Source of the DNA: Xanthobacteraceae bacterium
GTDB lineage: Bacteria; Pseudomonadota; Alphaproteobacteria; Rhizobiales; Xanthobacteraceae
NCBI GenBank assembly: GCA_030043175.1
Contig: JASHYD010000021.1
Span: forward strand, 1 to 11,664
Length of the DNA stretch: 11,664 bases
Reading direction: 5' to 3'
Shown here: one piece after another, positions 1-6,527 of the stretch
Layout of the letters: the number at the start of each line of letters is the position of its first letter
How positions within the stretch are numbered: position 1 is the first letter of the stretch
Translations under genes and position numbers: made by a program
The notes under the pieces: generated by a model
The model's database searches: none
What the model was told of the DNA's origin: nothing
The model's input: the letters and a program-made list of their open reading frames with translations, nothing else

Positions 1-17
1 GAAGCGATAAGCGCTTT

Positions 18-359
18 TCAGCCTGGTTTCGTTCGGATCAGCATCGAGCCGCCGAAAATACCGACGCAAATCGCAATCGCGTCCACGAAAAAATCGCTAA
101 GGCGCGCATGTCGACCGGGAACCGCGAGCTGAGCAACCTCGATACCAGCGCAAAATATCACGGCCATAACGCTCGCCAACCACTGGTAGCCGCAGTAGGC
201 GATCCCGAAGGCAACCCCGTCCAAAAGAAATATGCCGGCATGTTCGATCTTATGGGGCATAAACGTGCTCGGCCGGACGCCGGGCGGAACCAGCGAAAGA
301 ACAATAATGGCTGCGAGAGCGAACCACGCCGTTGCGCGACCGACGGTTCGTATCATCAT
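18..359 (-). CDS. VanZ-like small integral membrane protein
   Basis: A 113-residue membrane protein that fits the VanZ-like family. The function of most members is unknown; the founding VanZ gives low-level teicoplanin resistance. Four hydrophobic stretches are visible, at about residues 9-25, 41-56, 58-74 and 89-108. Family-like signatures are HKIEHAGIFLLDG (residues 36-48), with its K-x-x-H at 37-40, then GIEVAQ (72-77) and PGRHARLSDFFVD (81-93), in the expected order for a VanZ core. The reading frame stays open upstream to 635, but that part is arginine/cysteine-rich and not membrane-like. I therefore start at the tandem ATG ATG at 359/356. Only a weak GGA lies upstream, so either ATG could be used. 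No operon partner is visible, and downstream sequence is outside the window. Family call is good; function is unknown. Confidence 0.8.
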   Translation of the reverse strand: MMIRTVGRATAWFALAAIIVLSLVPPGVRPSTFMPHKIEHAGIFLLDGVAFGIAYCGYQWLASVMAVIFCAGIEVAQLAVPGRHARLSDFFVDAIAICVGIFGGSMLIRTKPG

Positions 360-966
360 GCGAGTCCGATCTTTACTGTGCGTCCTGGCTCCGCTTGCAA
401 ATGCGGTTGCCTCCTTATGGAACCCGCATAACACTTTCGTCCGGTCGACGCATTCCTGTTGGTGTCGCACATGTGCCCCCTGCCATCCCACGACGCCAGC
501 GCGCCGCGATGTGTGCCTAAACGAGCAAGCCGAAACGTTGATCGCGGTGGGAACCATCGTGCCGGCCATCAGGTAATGAGCCGCCCCGCAACGGTCGGGA
601 CGTCTCGCGGTGCCGACCGCGCCATGCGACGGCACAGCCTACCCAATGCGATGCGCATCTCGATCACCGGCCAGATCGCGCTGGCACAGGACGGCGCTCA
701 TGCCGATGGAAAAGCCGCCGGATACCGTGGGGAGCGCCAGAGCCGTGGTGAGCGTCGAGACCGTGGCGGCTTTACGCTTCGCCGCGCCTGCGCGGGACGT
801 CAAGCAATAGGAAACTCTTTCAGGATGTTAACGGCCGATAATGCGGCGGTGATCTCGCTACAGTGGTGGGGGGCATTGGGCGGCGGCGGGCCTTCCAGGA
901 CTATTTGAGTGGAGGCACAGAAGTTGATACGCAGCGGACCGACAACGCATGTTTTGAGGCAACCGC
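360..966. other. 607-base gap without a convincing gene
   Basis: This stretch lies between the divergent VanZ-like and DUF4160 genes. Several open frames cross it on both strands (for example 459-908 plus), but their translations are rich in Arg, Ala and Gly, lack a recognisable domain and have no good ribosome binding site. I found neither a GGAAC-type stress promoter correctly spaced for either flanking gene nor a terminator. It should contain both genes' promoters. It may be decayed coding sequence like other gaps here, but I cannot name a source. Confidence 0.5.
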
Positions 967-1209
967 ATGCCGACCGTGTTGCGAGTCTCCGACTTCCGGT
1001 TCTTCTTTTATGGCCTTGAGGGAGCCGAACCTGCGCACATCTATGTTGAACACGGCGAGAACGTCGCTAAGTTTTGGCTTGAGCCGGTCAGTCTTGCGCA
1101 GTCGCATGGCTTTCGCGCGCACGAAATCAACCGTTTGCGGGCGCTCCTGATCAAGTATCGCCCAACTTTCGCCGAGGCGTGGAATGCCCATTTCGGTCAT
1201 CAAGATTGA
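967..1209 (+). CDS. DUF4160 family protein
   Basis: An 80-residue protein that matches the DUF4160 pattern almost end to end. It starts MPTVLRVSDFRFFFYGLEG, followed by EPAHIYVEHGENVAKFWLEPV (about residues 21-41), where an acidic/His segment and AKFWL are typical. It ends with a helical half in which an aliphatic and aromatic pattern leads to FAEAWNAHFG (68-77). Members are small soluble proteins of unproven activity, often found beside DUF2442 proteins and suggested to be toxin-antitoxin-like. The ATG at 967 is supported by GAGG at 956-959, seven bases upstream. The 3' end overlaps the DUF2442 start by 26 bases, so the two are probably translated together. No catalytic site can be named. 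Confidence 0.85.
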   Translation: MPTVLRVSDFRFFFYGLEGAEPAHIYVEHGENVAKFWLEPVSLAQSHGFRAHEINRLRALLIKYRPTFAEAWNAHFGHQD

Positions 1210-1426
1210 CGCAACCGCCGTTGACGTGACGGTCAGTGATGAACGCCTGACTGTCATTCTCGCCGATGGTCGCGAGCTATCGGCGCCGCTGGCGTGGTTT
1301 CCGCGCGTGCTTGAGGCCACGGACCCGCAGCGACGCAACTGGCGATTTATCGGCCGTGGAAGAGGCATTCATTGGCCAGAGATCGACGAGGACGTCTCGG
1401 TCGCAAGCCTGCTCCGCAGTTACTAG
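1184..1426 (+). CDS. DUF2442 family protein, partner of the DUF4160 gene
   Basis: An 80-residue protein that fits DUF2442. The first half is a beta-rich segment with LTVILADGRELSAPLAWFPR (about residues 21-40), where DGR followed by PL-WFPR is the family hallmark. The second half has WRFIGRGRGIHWPEIDEDVS, with the conserved GIHWP-IDED, and ends in SVASLL. The start at 1184 lies inside the DUF4160 gene and has its own GAGG at 1174-1177, six bases upstream, within the upstream coding sequence. That overlap implies translational coupling and a fixed pair. Members are usually described as possible antitoxin-like or DNA-binding proteins. This is inference from gene context across genomes, not something the sequence proves. 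Confidence 0.85.
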   Translation: MPISVIKIDATAVDVTVSDERLTVILADGRELSAPLAWFPRVLEATDPQRRNWRFIGRGRGIHWPEIDEDVSVASLLRSY

Positions 1427-2086
1427 GATTTTATCTTGTTTCCATTCCTTTCCGATGGCGTTGTGATGGGGCAAGAGCCGCCCGGTTGCTTACCGGCTCC
1501 GGATGCGAACCAAATTCAGCCAGCTTCGTCGAAGAATCGCCGCTGGCCGAGAGAAGCGGCCGGATCTATTGTGAGGAGAGACAGCCTGGGCCTGATGGTG
1601 CGAGCCGGCGGCGGCGGATCGAGCGCTGACACCGGCGGCTGTACAAGGTGACGCCCTCACCTCAGCAATAATGCTGCGGGGTGCAGGTGAGCGATGGACG
1701 ATCCCGCTTCTTCCCGAGAAATCGCATTCCCCCAAAACGCATCCCTGACGAGAAATGAGGTGACCGGCGTTGTTACGAACGGTCTTACAAAACAAAGACT
1801 TAGGCGTGTCACCGTCGCTTCCCCCACATCGGGAGGGCCTTCGTCGCCGTCATTTTCCATCCCGGACCACGGCCCGGAACCCGACCCCGCAAGCCAAGTT
1901 CAATCCAGACGAAGCGATCGCCTACGCGGCCGTGCGTTCTCTGCGTCGCCAGCGGCGAAGCGGGTCGAGAAGCGCCGCAAGCAGGACTGGTCAACCGGTA
2001 CCGACATGTCGTCAAGCGCGCACTCAGCGAGGCCCTCCCTGGGACGCCGTGCTCCCGGCAGTGACAGAATTTACACCTACGCACCG
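1427..2086. other. 660-base gap with a nested hairpin, no convincing gene
   Basis: Between the DUF2442 stop and the transporter remnant no frame gives a recognisable protein. Open frames exist (from 1694 and 1770 on the plus strand, and 1809-2225 on the minus strand) but have Arg/Pro/Ser-rich composition and no clear ribosome binding site. The 3' parts of the two plus frames run into the transporter fragment. The only distinct structure is the inverted repeat at 1656-1691. There is no T-run terminator after the DUF2442 gene. Confidence 0.5.
1656..1691. repeat. Nested inverted repeat (hairpin)
   Basis: The outer arms CTCACCT (1656-1662) and AGGTGAG (1685-1691) are perfect complements. Directly inside the left arm, CAGCA (1663-1667) pairs with TGCTG (1672-1676) around a four-base ATAA loop. 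The two stems are joined by an eight-base one-sided bulge (1677-1684). No T-run follows on either strand, so it is not a typical intrinsic terminator. It could be an RNA structure or a protein-binding site. Function is unknown. Confidence 0.45.
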
Positions 2087-2340
2087 ACGCGGTTTGATCG
2101 GCTTGCTTGCTTTGAGCCGTTTCCACCTGTTCGTGATAACCGCGCTCGGCGTGACATGGATCCTCGACGGCCGTGAAGTCACGAGCGTCGGGGCAATCGG
2201 GCCTGTGCTGGAAACCCGCACGCACCTTGAGGCTCTCCGCACCGCAGGTCGGAAATGCAGCAATGAGTACGTGATTTTTGCCGCCTTGGCTCGCAGATCG
2301 CTTCGGCCGCCACCTCGTCTCTTATATAGCCCTGGTCATT
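2087..2340 (+). pseudogene. Broken N-terminal fragment of an MFS transporter
   Basis: Pieces of one transporter N-terminus lie in order in three frames. TRFDRL is read at 2087-2104. The frame then shifts to read ALSRFHLFVITALGVTW and ILDGREVTSVGAIGPVL (about 2109-2214). A second shift near 2215-2221 gives LRLSAPQVGNAAMST, a TGA stop at 2272-2274, then WLADRFGRHLVSYIALVI up to about 2340. Known MFS transporters of this type begin with a short FDRLPWSRFH-like lead, a first membrane span followed by LDG-E, and later a D-R-x-G-R loop between spans 2 and 3. Here the loop is DRFGRH. After 2340 the similarity ends, so roughly 85 of an expected 450 or so residues remain. Two frameshifts, a stop and the 3' truncation make this a relic. 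No start codon or ribosome binding site can be assigned. Confidence 0.8.
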
Positions 2341-2489
2341 CGAACACGAGGTGACGTTGCGCCGGCAGAAGCGTTTCGCGGCGCGGCTAGCACCGCGCGG
2401 CTTCGCCACAACGTCATGTCGGCGATGGCGAGGGAAGGGATCAGCAACTGCGGACTGTTTTTTTTGCGGCGGGCCGCTTGTCGAACAGG

Positions 2490-3623
2490 TCACGACTGCG
2501 TCGATATAGCGGTGCGTCGGCGCAGACCAGCGATTATTGCACGAAACCCGCTATTGGCTTCAGCTTGCCCTTTCGCTTCGGCGTGAATGCACGCATGGAT
2601 GAAGGTGAGCTTCGCGATCGCGGCCGTGCTCAGCACGAAAGGATAAAGATCCGGTAGACCCATGCTGCGATTCATCGAATTCGCGGCAAAGGTCAGAGGA
2701 ATCCACGCTTCGATCAGCCGTTTCACGTCGGCCCTGTACGCATCGAAATCGATTCGGGCCTTGAGTGCTTTCGATGGCTTGGGTGCTACCGCCAAGCCGA
2801 ATGAACCAGCCGTCTCGAGCGTATCAACCATATGGAAATAGTGTGCCCAGGTCTCCGCGAAGTCCTCCCACGGATGAGCGGCTGCATAGGTGCTGACAAA
2901 ACGCTTAGTCCAATCCGCGGGTGCGCCTGACGCATAGTAGCGCTGCAATGCCTCACTGTAGTCCGCTCGCTCATCGCCGAATATCCGCCGGAATTCATCG
3001 AGCTTTGCGGAACCGGCCACCAGGCGATCCCAGTAGTAATGCGCGATCTCGTGGCGAAAATGTCCTAGCAACGTTCTGTAGGGCTCGCGCATCTGGTGAC
3101 GACGGCGCTCTCGTTCGGCATCATCCGCTTCCGCAAGGTTAATTGTGATCACGCCATTGGCGTGACCTGTCATCACGGTTGGAGTGATGGGCGAAGGCGC
3201 GGCATCATCTGCCAGAAAGTCAAAGACAAATCCGTCTGGGTCTTCCACTTTGGTCCTAATTGGCAGACGAAGTCTCATCAATGTATAAAACAAGCGATGT
3301 TTAGCGGTCTCGATGAGCCGCCAGCGCTCTAAGTGCTCCGGTTTGCTTAGATCGGGAATGACGCGGTTGTGGCGGCAGGTCGCGCAAAATTGCTCAGGAC
3401 TGTCCGTCGAGACCAGCCAATTGCAGACGTTGTGGGCGGAGTTTGCGCAATAGCGATAGGCGCCACGGGGATCCGCCAGAGCGGCCCATACCGTGCCGTA
3501 AGGCCTTAGCGCCGTCATGGTCTGGGGGGCCGGCAAATACCCGAGGTTCAGCGCGCAGCTCTCGCAGCGGATGTTCTCGAAATACAACGGCTGGGCACAG
3601 TTCTGGCACTCGAATAGCTTCAT
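2490..3623 (-). CDS. Zinc-ribbon putative zinc metallopeptidase (COG4307-like)
   Basis: A 377-residue protein that looks complete. It begins with a zinc ribbon: C6-x2-C9 and C20-x2-C23, in the family-typical opening MKLFECQNCAQPLYFENIRC. A second Cys group follows (C59, C67, C80, C83), probably another metal site. The central and C-terminal part is the peptidase, with HEIAH at residues 191-195, an HExxH zinc site where E192 would be the catalytic base. The downstream segment PWEDFAETWAHYFHMVDTLE (251-270) supplies the acidic residue expected as third ligand. No signal peptide or membrane span is seen, so it is likely cytoplasmic. Substrates of this family are unknown. An in-frame TTG at 3632 would add three residues; I prefer the ATG at 3623 because relatives start MKLF. 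It stands alone and converges on the MFS remnant. Confidence 0.85.
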   Translation of the reverse strand: MKLFECQNCAQPLYFENIRCESCALNLGYLPAPQTMTALRPYGTVWAALADPRGAYRYCANSAHNVCNWLVSTDSPEQFCATCRHNRVIPDLSKPEHLERWRLIETAKHRLFYTLMRLRLPIRTKVEDPDGFVFDFLADDAAPSPITPTVMTGHANGVITINLAEADDAERERRRHQMREPYRTLLGHFRHEIAHYYWDRLVAGSAKLDEFRRIFGDERADYSEALQRYYASGAPADWTKRFVSTYAAAHPWEDFAETWAHYFHMVDTLETAGSFGLAVAPKPSKALKARIDFDAYRADVKRLIEAWIPLTFAANSMNRSMGLPDLYPFVLSTAAIAKLTFIHACIHAEAKGQAEANSGFRAIIAGLRRRTAISTQS

Positions 3624-3754
3624 GGCAGCCAATCAATTCGGAGGCGAGTCGAGCGCGCGGAGCAAAACCAATGTCGCGGCCTAGCCGTGGCCCAGTGACA
3701 GTCCCAAGCCGACACATTGCGGCGGCGGGGATCGATCCTGCCCTCCTAGGAACG

Positions 3755-3781
3755 AAAAAACGCCCGGTAATCAGCACCGGG
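3755..3781 (-). terminator. Rho-independent terminator on the minus strand
   Basis: Read on the minus strand, CCCGGT (3781-3776) and ACCGGG (3768-3763) form a six-base-pair GC-rich stem around a seven-base loop. Two bases and then six T residues (3760-3755) follow. It lies about 140 bases past the stop of the tryptophan-rich membrane protein gene and would end that transcript before the metallopeptidase gene, which would therefore need its own promoter. Confidence 0.7.
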
Positions 3782-3918
3782 TTAACTTTCCACCCATTGC
3801 AGGGCTGCTTTCGGGTCGTCCGCGCGCGCCGACATGCGACTTGGTTTGCTGATTGCCGCTGGCGAAGACGACCCAAAAGGCGTCGCTCAACCTCGCTGAT
3901 AAGGTCCTGCCAATCATT

Positions 3919-4287
3919 TTACAACAATTTTTCCCAGAACTTGTCTGGTACCGTGGTGACCACCCATTGAAATCCGCGCGAGAAAACTCCGGCGATGGCG
4001 ACAAACGTGACGACTCCGAACAGAGTGAGCGTCATCATCCAGAACGCAGCCGCTATTTTCTCAAAGGCCGCCAGACTTCGTCTGAGCAATTGCAGGAGAA
4101 TCCAGGCCAGCACCGCGACGAAAACCAGTCCCACAACGATCTTCCATGGCGGCAAATTCCACCACGACATATCGAACGCATGAGCGATTTGGGACCATGA
4201 CCACACCCACAATACCTCAATCGTCCGTAATACCCATGAGATACCTTGAAGGATCACTTGCAGAAGTTGATGAACTGACTGATTCAT
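3919..4287 (-). CDS. Tryptophan-rich small membrane protein, function unknown
   Basis: A 122-residue protein I cannot assign to a named family, though its general form resembles hypothetical proteins of Bradyrhizobium. The N-terminal 47 residues form an amphipathic, Trp-rich region with LWVWSWSQ (26-33) and SWWNLPPWK (41-49). Two hydrophobic spans follow, at about 49-68 and 79-101, separated by a short basic loop (RRSLAAFEK). The C-terminal tail has further aromatic residues (FQWVV and FWEKLL). Eleven of 122 residues are Trp. GGAGG (complement of 4293-4297) lies five bases before the ATG, a strong ribosome binding site, so start and expression are well supported. It is probably an inner-membrane protein. 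It appears to be a single-gene transcript ending at the terminator near 3760. Confidence 0.75.
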   Translation of the reverse strand: MNQSVHQLLQVILQGISWVLRTIEVLWVWSWSQIAHAFDMSWWNLPPWKIVVGLVFVAVLAWILLQLLRRSLAAFEKIAAAFWMMTLTLFGVVTFVAIAGVFSRGFQWVVTTVPDKFWEKLL

Positions 4288-4563
4288 GGCCGCCTCCGAT
4301 GTCGAAATTCCCGGTCACGACGCCCCTCGGCTTGGCGTCTCTCGATGCGATTCCGCTACCGTTGTCGTGATTCCCTCATCCGGACCCGCGGCTCGCCAGA
4401 GCTCACCAGAACCGTTGCGAACGCTTGCAGAAGTTGCTTGAGCAAACTGTGTGCCCCTCCCGAAAATCGATCACCCGGGTAGCCCGGCTCAACTGATCGC
4501 TGGTGAGGGCTGCTGTGAGAAGGTGCACTCGGCGTCTAGGCCGATTTCGGTGCGACGGTTGCC

Positions 4564-4650
4564 TCAGTGGTGCCAAAACAGGGCCAGGAGCAGAATGATC
4601 GGAATCGGAACGCCAAGAATCCAAAGCAGAAGTCCGCGCGAAAAATTCAT
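4564..4650 (-). CDS. 28-residue membrane microprotein
   Basis: A tiny protein reading MNFSRGLLLWILGVP then IPIILLLALFWHH. It has a short N-terminus with one Arg, then one continuous hydrophobic span with a Pro kink, and a His-His end. Near-identical short proteins are, from memory, common in Rhizobiales, but I know no assigned function. AGGAG (complement of 4658-4662) is seven bases before the ATG at 4650, which fixes this start within a longer open frame reaching 4785. An EcfG-type promoter candidate lies at 4729-4753 with a leader of about 70 bases. It is probably a stress-induced inner-membrane peptide. The role is inferred only from promoter and topology. Confidence 0.75.
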   Translation of the reverse strand: MNFSRGLLLWILGVPIPIILLLALFWHH

Positions 4651-4728
4651 GATAATTCTCCTGGGGGTTGAGTAAGGTGCATAGGACGCTCGGCAATAGG
4701 GATTGCTAGTAGCTAGTGTCGGAAACCT

Positions 4729-4753
4729 AACCCATTTCTTTGTGGTTGGTTCC
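4729..4753 (-). promoter_or_regulatory. EcfG-type (general stress response) promoter candidate
   Basis: On the minus strand, GGAAC (4753-4749), a 16-base spacer and GGTT (4732-4729) match the alphaproteobacterial EcfG consensus GGAAC-N16/17-CGTT at eight of nine positions. It points toward the 28-residue microprotein, whose ATG is 79 bases away at 4650. No other GGAAC in the flanking non-coding sequence is so placed for this gene. Confidence 0.5.
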
Positions 4754-5080
4754 ATCGCGGGAAATGCTGGACCGAGCATTATCAAAAGGCGGTGGCTCCG
4801 CCGATGGCGCCGGGCCTCCGGCCAAGCTCAACAAACCGGGCTAAGGAAGCAGGGGGGCCGCGGCAACGGACGCAGGAAGCGATGCTCTCTCGCAGCCCGC
4901 TTGGCGCTCTCGCCGGGGCAAGCGCTGCAGAGCGACTTGAGCGACTCTACGCAAACCGTCGCAAGCAAACGACGAGACCGCTAAATCTGCGCGTGAAGTT
5001 GCTGGGCAGGTCAGCACTGCGGCAAGCGACATCGCCGGCGCGGCGCAGCTAATCCTATTCGGTTCGATATTCCGGCCGGA
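4754..5080. other. Gap containing probable coding debris
   Basis: No intact gene is visible. A plus-strand frame from about 4968 reads NDETAKSAREVAGQVSTAAS followed by DIAGAAQLILFGSIF. This Ala-rich helical segment runs into a hydrophobic patch and looks like real protein sequence, but the frame is stopped just upstream at 4938-4940. It may be the front of the membrane-protein remnant that follows. I cannot name a family for it. Confidence 0.4.
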
Positions 5081-5346
5081 ATGGCAGAGGTTCGTATTGA
5101 CCTTGCGTGTTTTGACCTCGCCCGGAATAGCGTCCAGCAGGCGGCCCAACCAGCAGCCGTGTTGGGCACACGGTCTTTCCTCGCCAGGTTGGCTGCGCTG
5201 GCTGCTTTTGCCGTCGGTCTTATTGCGCTCCGCAGTTGGGTGTCGAGCAATGCGGCCGATTCTATGGATTTGCGGCAATCGGCGGTGTGCTGCTCTTGAT
5301 TGCAATTACCACGTTCACTGCCGCGATCACCAAAGTGAATTCGTGA
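5081..5346 (+). pseudogene. Frameshifted small membrane protein remnant
   Basis: One frame from the ATG at 5081 reads MAEVRIDLACFDLARNS and later a hydrophobic segment SFLARLAALAAFAVGLIALR. It then becomes non-membrane-like and stops at 5299. A second frame reads GRFYGFAAIGGVLLLIAITT followed by FTAAITKVNS and a TGA at 5344-5346, a convincing second membrane span and C-terminus. Joining them needs one frame change, probably between about 5230 and 5260. The sum would be a two-span protein of about 85 residues. No strong ribosome binding site precedes 5081. I do not recognise the family. A sequencing error instead of true decay is possible. Confidence 0.45.
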
Positions 5347-5404
5347 CGCGACGAAAATGCTCGATGGAAGCGCGACCACGCCAATTCCGGCCAGCGTCAG
5401 GTAC

Positions 5405-5527
5405 GCCGCCGATGAAGAATAAAAACGCGATGGAGACCGCATAAACGATGGCGATTCGCTTGTGGTCGGTCGTGGTCAGCCATGAGGAGCGTTTGTCGGC
5501 CTCCAGATGGCTTGCGCCCTGATTGTC
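5405..5527 (-). pseudogene. Fragment of cytochrome c oxidase subunit I N-terminus
   Basis: On the minus strand a single frame reads ADKRS then SWLTTTDHKRIAIVYAVSI and AFLFFIGG, ending near 5405. This matches the very N-terminal part of heme-copper oxidase subunit I, where a W-(L/I)-x-(S/T)-T-(D/N)-H-K motif precedes the first membrane span. Past the GG the frame turns into unrelated sequence and stops, with no sign of the heme- or copper-binding helices. About 40 of an expected 500-600 residues remain. In-frame stops lie upstream around 5559-5564 and there is no good start codon. It is therefore a relic of a lost terminal oxidase gene. Confidence 0.65.
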
Positions 5528-5731
5528 GATGGCCGCATTGATGATAGCAGCATCGCCGGCCAGTCATCACGCGGCCCCGGCGATCTTTTGCCGCCGACAC
5601 GGCAACTCGCGTTCAGCAACCGTCGCAATGTCGGCAGCTCTTTGGGGCTTGATGTCTCTAGACTTAGACTCGACGAGAGAAATTGGGCCAGGCCGTCAAG
5701 AGAGATGTCGGCTGTCAAACGGGAGATAATC

Positions 5732-5757
5732 GGAACTATCGCCGAGCAATGCTTGTT
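5732..5757 (+). promoter_or_regulatory. EcfG-type (general stress response) promoter candidate
   Basis: GGAAC (5732-5736), a 17-base spacer and TGTT (5754-5757) match GGAAC-N16/17-CGTT at eight of nine positions. It points to the 61-residue membrane protein, whose ATG is at 5795. Transcription would begin near 5765, leaving a leader of about 30 bases that contains the AGGAGG site. Confidence 0.5.
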
Positions 5758-5794
5758 TTACGTTGTGGGCGCGTCGTCAGAGGAGGACCGGTGC

Positions 5795-5980
5795 ATGCAG
5801 TTCGACGACTCAAAATCGGGTGACCATCTCGAAACAGCGCCAGAACAGCCACCAGCGGTGGTATCGAATATCCCCGAACGGCAAGGCGTGACGGGGCATA
5901 ATGTTCGATACGTGCTTTTTTTCGGACTCGCGGCCGTCATCATCGGCTTTGCCATACTCCTGGTCAGCTATTTCACCTAA
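5795..5980 (+). CDS. 61-residue single-span membrane protein
   Basis: A small protein with a polar, acidic/proline-rich N-terminal half (residues 1-28) and the segment RQGVTGHNVRYVL (29-41). One hydrophobic span follows at about 40-58, ending YFT. The QGVTGHNVRYVL-type lead into a single span is, from memory, recurrent in small hypothetical proteins of Bradyrhizobium and relatives, with no known role. The start is fixed by a perfect AGGAGG at 5781-5786, eight bases before ATG, although the frame is open back to 5507. A GTG at 5791 is too close to that site. An EcfG-like promoter directly upstream suggests stress induction. It is probably anchored in the inner membrane with the long tail in the cytoplasm. 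Confidence 0.7.
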   Translation: MQFDDSKSGDHLETAPEQPPAVVSNIPERQGVTGHNVRYVLFFGLAAVIIGFAILLVSYFT

Positions 5981-6527
5981 ATCACGTCACGGGATCGTGG
6001 CCGGCACAACCTGATGCGCCGGCGACTCGATCGCGGTCAAGCGAACCGAGCCGGTTTACAAGGGAACTCGTGTCCCGTCGCGATGCGCTTGAGATTCTAC
6101 GCTTCGCTTTCCATTTGTGTGCTTTGCCGCAAACGGCCTGACGGGCCGACGTGTAGAGAAACCGTTCGGCGGTCTGTTCGGCAGCGTCATACCGAGGCGT
6201 TTTTCGTACCCGCGGCGTTTATTCCTTGTGGTGCAGGGTTGCTGAGTTTGAGTTATTCCAACGCCGGGCGTGCAAATAACGTGTTTACATCAATTTAACG
6301 TCAACCATTCACAACGCGACATGAGTTTGGGCGTCAGTGACGCGAGCGGGACGCGCCGACTGAAATCGGACCATTTTTCATTGGTGTGGCTGGTCCGGTC
6401 GCGGGAGCATTACCCATCCATGTGCGGGAAATTAAACATTTGTAACTCGCGCTGATGAAACCTTGTTCGCGGGCGCAGGTTTGGTTCCAGGACGTAGGGC
6501 TGGAGGTGCACCGAAGGGAGCCAGATC
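5981..6527. other. 547-base gap, probably regulatory, no convincing gene
   Basis: Open frames here (6014-6298 and 6270-6455 plus) lack ribosome binding sites and recognisable protein character. The stretch holds AT-rich patches unusual for the neighbourhood, around 6270-6310 and at 6428-6446 (GAAATTAAACATTTGTAAC), the latter about 80 bases before the next gene and a reasonable place for its promoter. I could not match either to a sigma-factor consensus. No GGAAC-N16/17-GTT site fits the downstream gene. Confidence 0.45.

Noticed and set aside
459..908. 149-residue plus-strand open frame in the first gap
   Set aside because: Patternless Arg/Ala/Gly-rich translation, no ribosome binding site, and no continuity with any known fold.
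2458..2465. Run of eight T residues downstream of the metallopeptidase gene
   Set aside because: On the strand of that gene it is an A-run. On the plus strand no stable hairpin precedes it, so it is not a supported terminator for either direction.
3721..3745. tRNA T-arm-like stretch around GGATCGATCC
   Set aside because: The palindrome resembles a T-loop at first sight, but GTTCRA is absent and no acceptor, D or anticodon arms can be built around it.
3771..3917. 48-residue minus-strand frame starting one base past the Trp-rich gene's stop
   Set aside because: The position would suit translational coupling, but the product has no recognisable features, lacks a ribosome binding site, and its stop lies inside the terminator hairpin.
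3443..3970. 175-residue plus-strand open frame
   Set aside because: It is antisense to the metallopeptidase start and the terminator region, and is Arg/Ser-rich without domain signals.
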